DNA of 41,128 bases from assembly GCA_024226455.1 (NCBI GenBank), contig JAAELR010000158.1, forward strand, positions 1 through 41,128, read 5' to 3'. Source of the DNA: Paracoccaceae bacterium (GTDB lineage Bacteria; Pseudomonadota; Alphaproteobacteria; Rhodobacterales; Rhodobacteraceae). Made by a program: the position numbers and the translations under genes. The notes beneath the pieces were generated by a model. The model did not search any database. It had not been told where the DNA came from and was given only the letters and a program-made list of their open reading frames with translations. Below are positions 40,992-41,128 of this stretch, piece after piece; the first letter of the stretch is position 1, and every line of letters begins with the position of its first letter.

Positions 40992-41128
40992 GGCGTGTTG
41001 AAATTCAGGTTTCCCAAATCGCTTTACTTCTGATTCAAGCTTCAAAAAGTAGTTTGGCATGTTTTCGGACCGTTCTGTCATCACCGATCAGATGTGGGCG
41101 TTGATGGAGCCGCATTGTTTGGGCCGAA
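40992..41128 (+). mobile_element. Left end of an IS5-type insertion sequence (partial)
   Basis: IS630 transposase coding stops at CTAG (40988-40991), a target typical of IS5-family insertions. The following GGCGTGTTGAAATTCAG is probably the left terminal repeat, and a transposase gene begins 67 bp later. The right end is outside the window. Confidence 0.65.
41059..41128 (+). CDS. IS5 family transposase, N-terminal fragment
   Basis: From ATG 41059 the frame reads MFSDRSVITDQMWALMEPH and continues to the window end. The block Q-M-W-A-L-M-E-P-H-C-L-G is a typical opening of IS5 family (IS427-like) transposases. Only 23 residues are visible. Confidence 0.7.
   Translation, partial: MFSDRSVITDQMWALMEPHCLGR

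Noticed and set aside
1-41128. tRNA genes, rRNA genes, CRISPR arrays, phage genes or restriction systems
   Set aside because: Looked for by eye; no cloverleaf with a GGTTCGAATCC-type arm, no spaced repeats of 25-40 bp, and no phage or restriction proteins were seen.

Overview
The window looks like a chromosomal segment of a marine alphaproteobacterium of the Rhodobacteraceae/Roseobacter group. The evidence is high GC with strong G/C at third codon positions, a TauR-Tpa-Xsc taurine module, GcvT-type dimethylglycine/sarcosine dehydrogenases, PaaX/PaaI, DUF1244, YtoQ, NnrS and small roseobacter-type proteins. Genus is not decided. No tRNA, rRNA or CRISPR array was found. Both window edges are insertion sequences: the 3' end of an ISAzo13-type transposase at the left, and a broken IS630-type transposase interrupted by an IS5-type element at the right.

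Left part (1-8.7 kb): PPK2-type polyphosphate kinase; an unrecognised gene whose 5' part is out of frame; a divergent Lrp-type regulator and alanine dehydrogenase pair; an intergenic region with three copies of the dyad ATTGC-N2/3-GCAAT in front of a haem membrane protein of the MsrQ type; an exported SH3b protein; MscL; YtoQ; and a conserved-looking protein of unknown function.

Middle (8.7-19.8 kb): a housekeeping block on the minus strand, pyk, a small membrane protein, rpmI, rplT, pheS and pheT. In the classic order rpmI-rplT-pheS-pheT these genes are contiguous; here NnrS (opposite strand) separates rplT from pheS, and two small exported or membrane proteins separate pheS from pheT. Divergent from pyk is a three-gene operon (N-formylglutamate amidohydrolase-like, DUF1244, glutamine amidotransferase), followed by a lone Flp-like pilin.

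Methylamine/one-carbon operon (19.8-27.4 kb, minus strand): XRE-cupin regulator, FAD/GcvT dehydrogenase, MDR oxidoreductase, homocysteine S-methyltransferase and a second FAD/GcvT dehydrogenase. The first four genes are tightly spaced or overlap. A perfect 10-bp inverted repeat spans the ribosome-binding site, start codon and promoter of the regulator. The gene set suggests demethylation of a betaine, dimethylglycine or sarcosine-like compound, with methyl groups passed to homocysteine and folate.

Taurine/C2-sulfonate dissimilation (27.8-37.7 kb): citrate synthase, phosphotransacetylase, acetate kinase, sulfoacetaldehyde acetyltransferase (Xsc), TauR and taurine-pyruvate aminotransferase (Tpa). 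Taurine plus pyruvate gives sulfoacetaldehyde plus alanine (Tpa); Xsc gives acetyl phosphate plus sulfite; Pta gives acetyl-CoA or AckA gives ATP plus acetate; citrate synthase feeds the TCA cycle. Alanine dehydrogenase at 3.3 kb could regenerate pyruvate. Paired 10-bp direct repeats with the same 23-bp period lie upstream of tpa and xsc, and a 22-bp version lies upstream of tauR, so a shared TauR operator is likely. Between xsc and tauR lies an exported protein with a glycine-rich hydrophobic segment and two LCCL domains. No taurine transporter is visible.

Right part (38-41.1 kb): two hotdog thioesterases (one PaaI-like) divergent from a PaaX-type regulator, a glutamine amidotransferase, then the nested insertion sequences. 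The best candidates for undescribed biology are the ATTGC dyad array, the paired TauR repeats, the XRE operator hairpin, the tandem-LCCL exported protein and the frame-shifted unknown gene.
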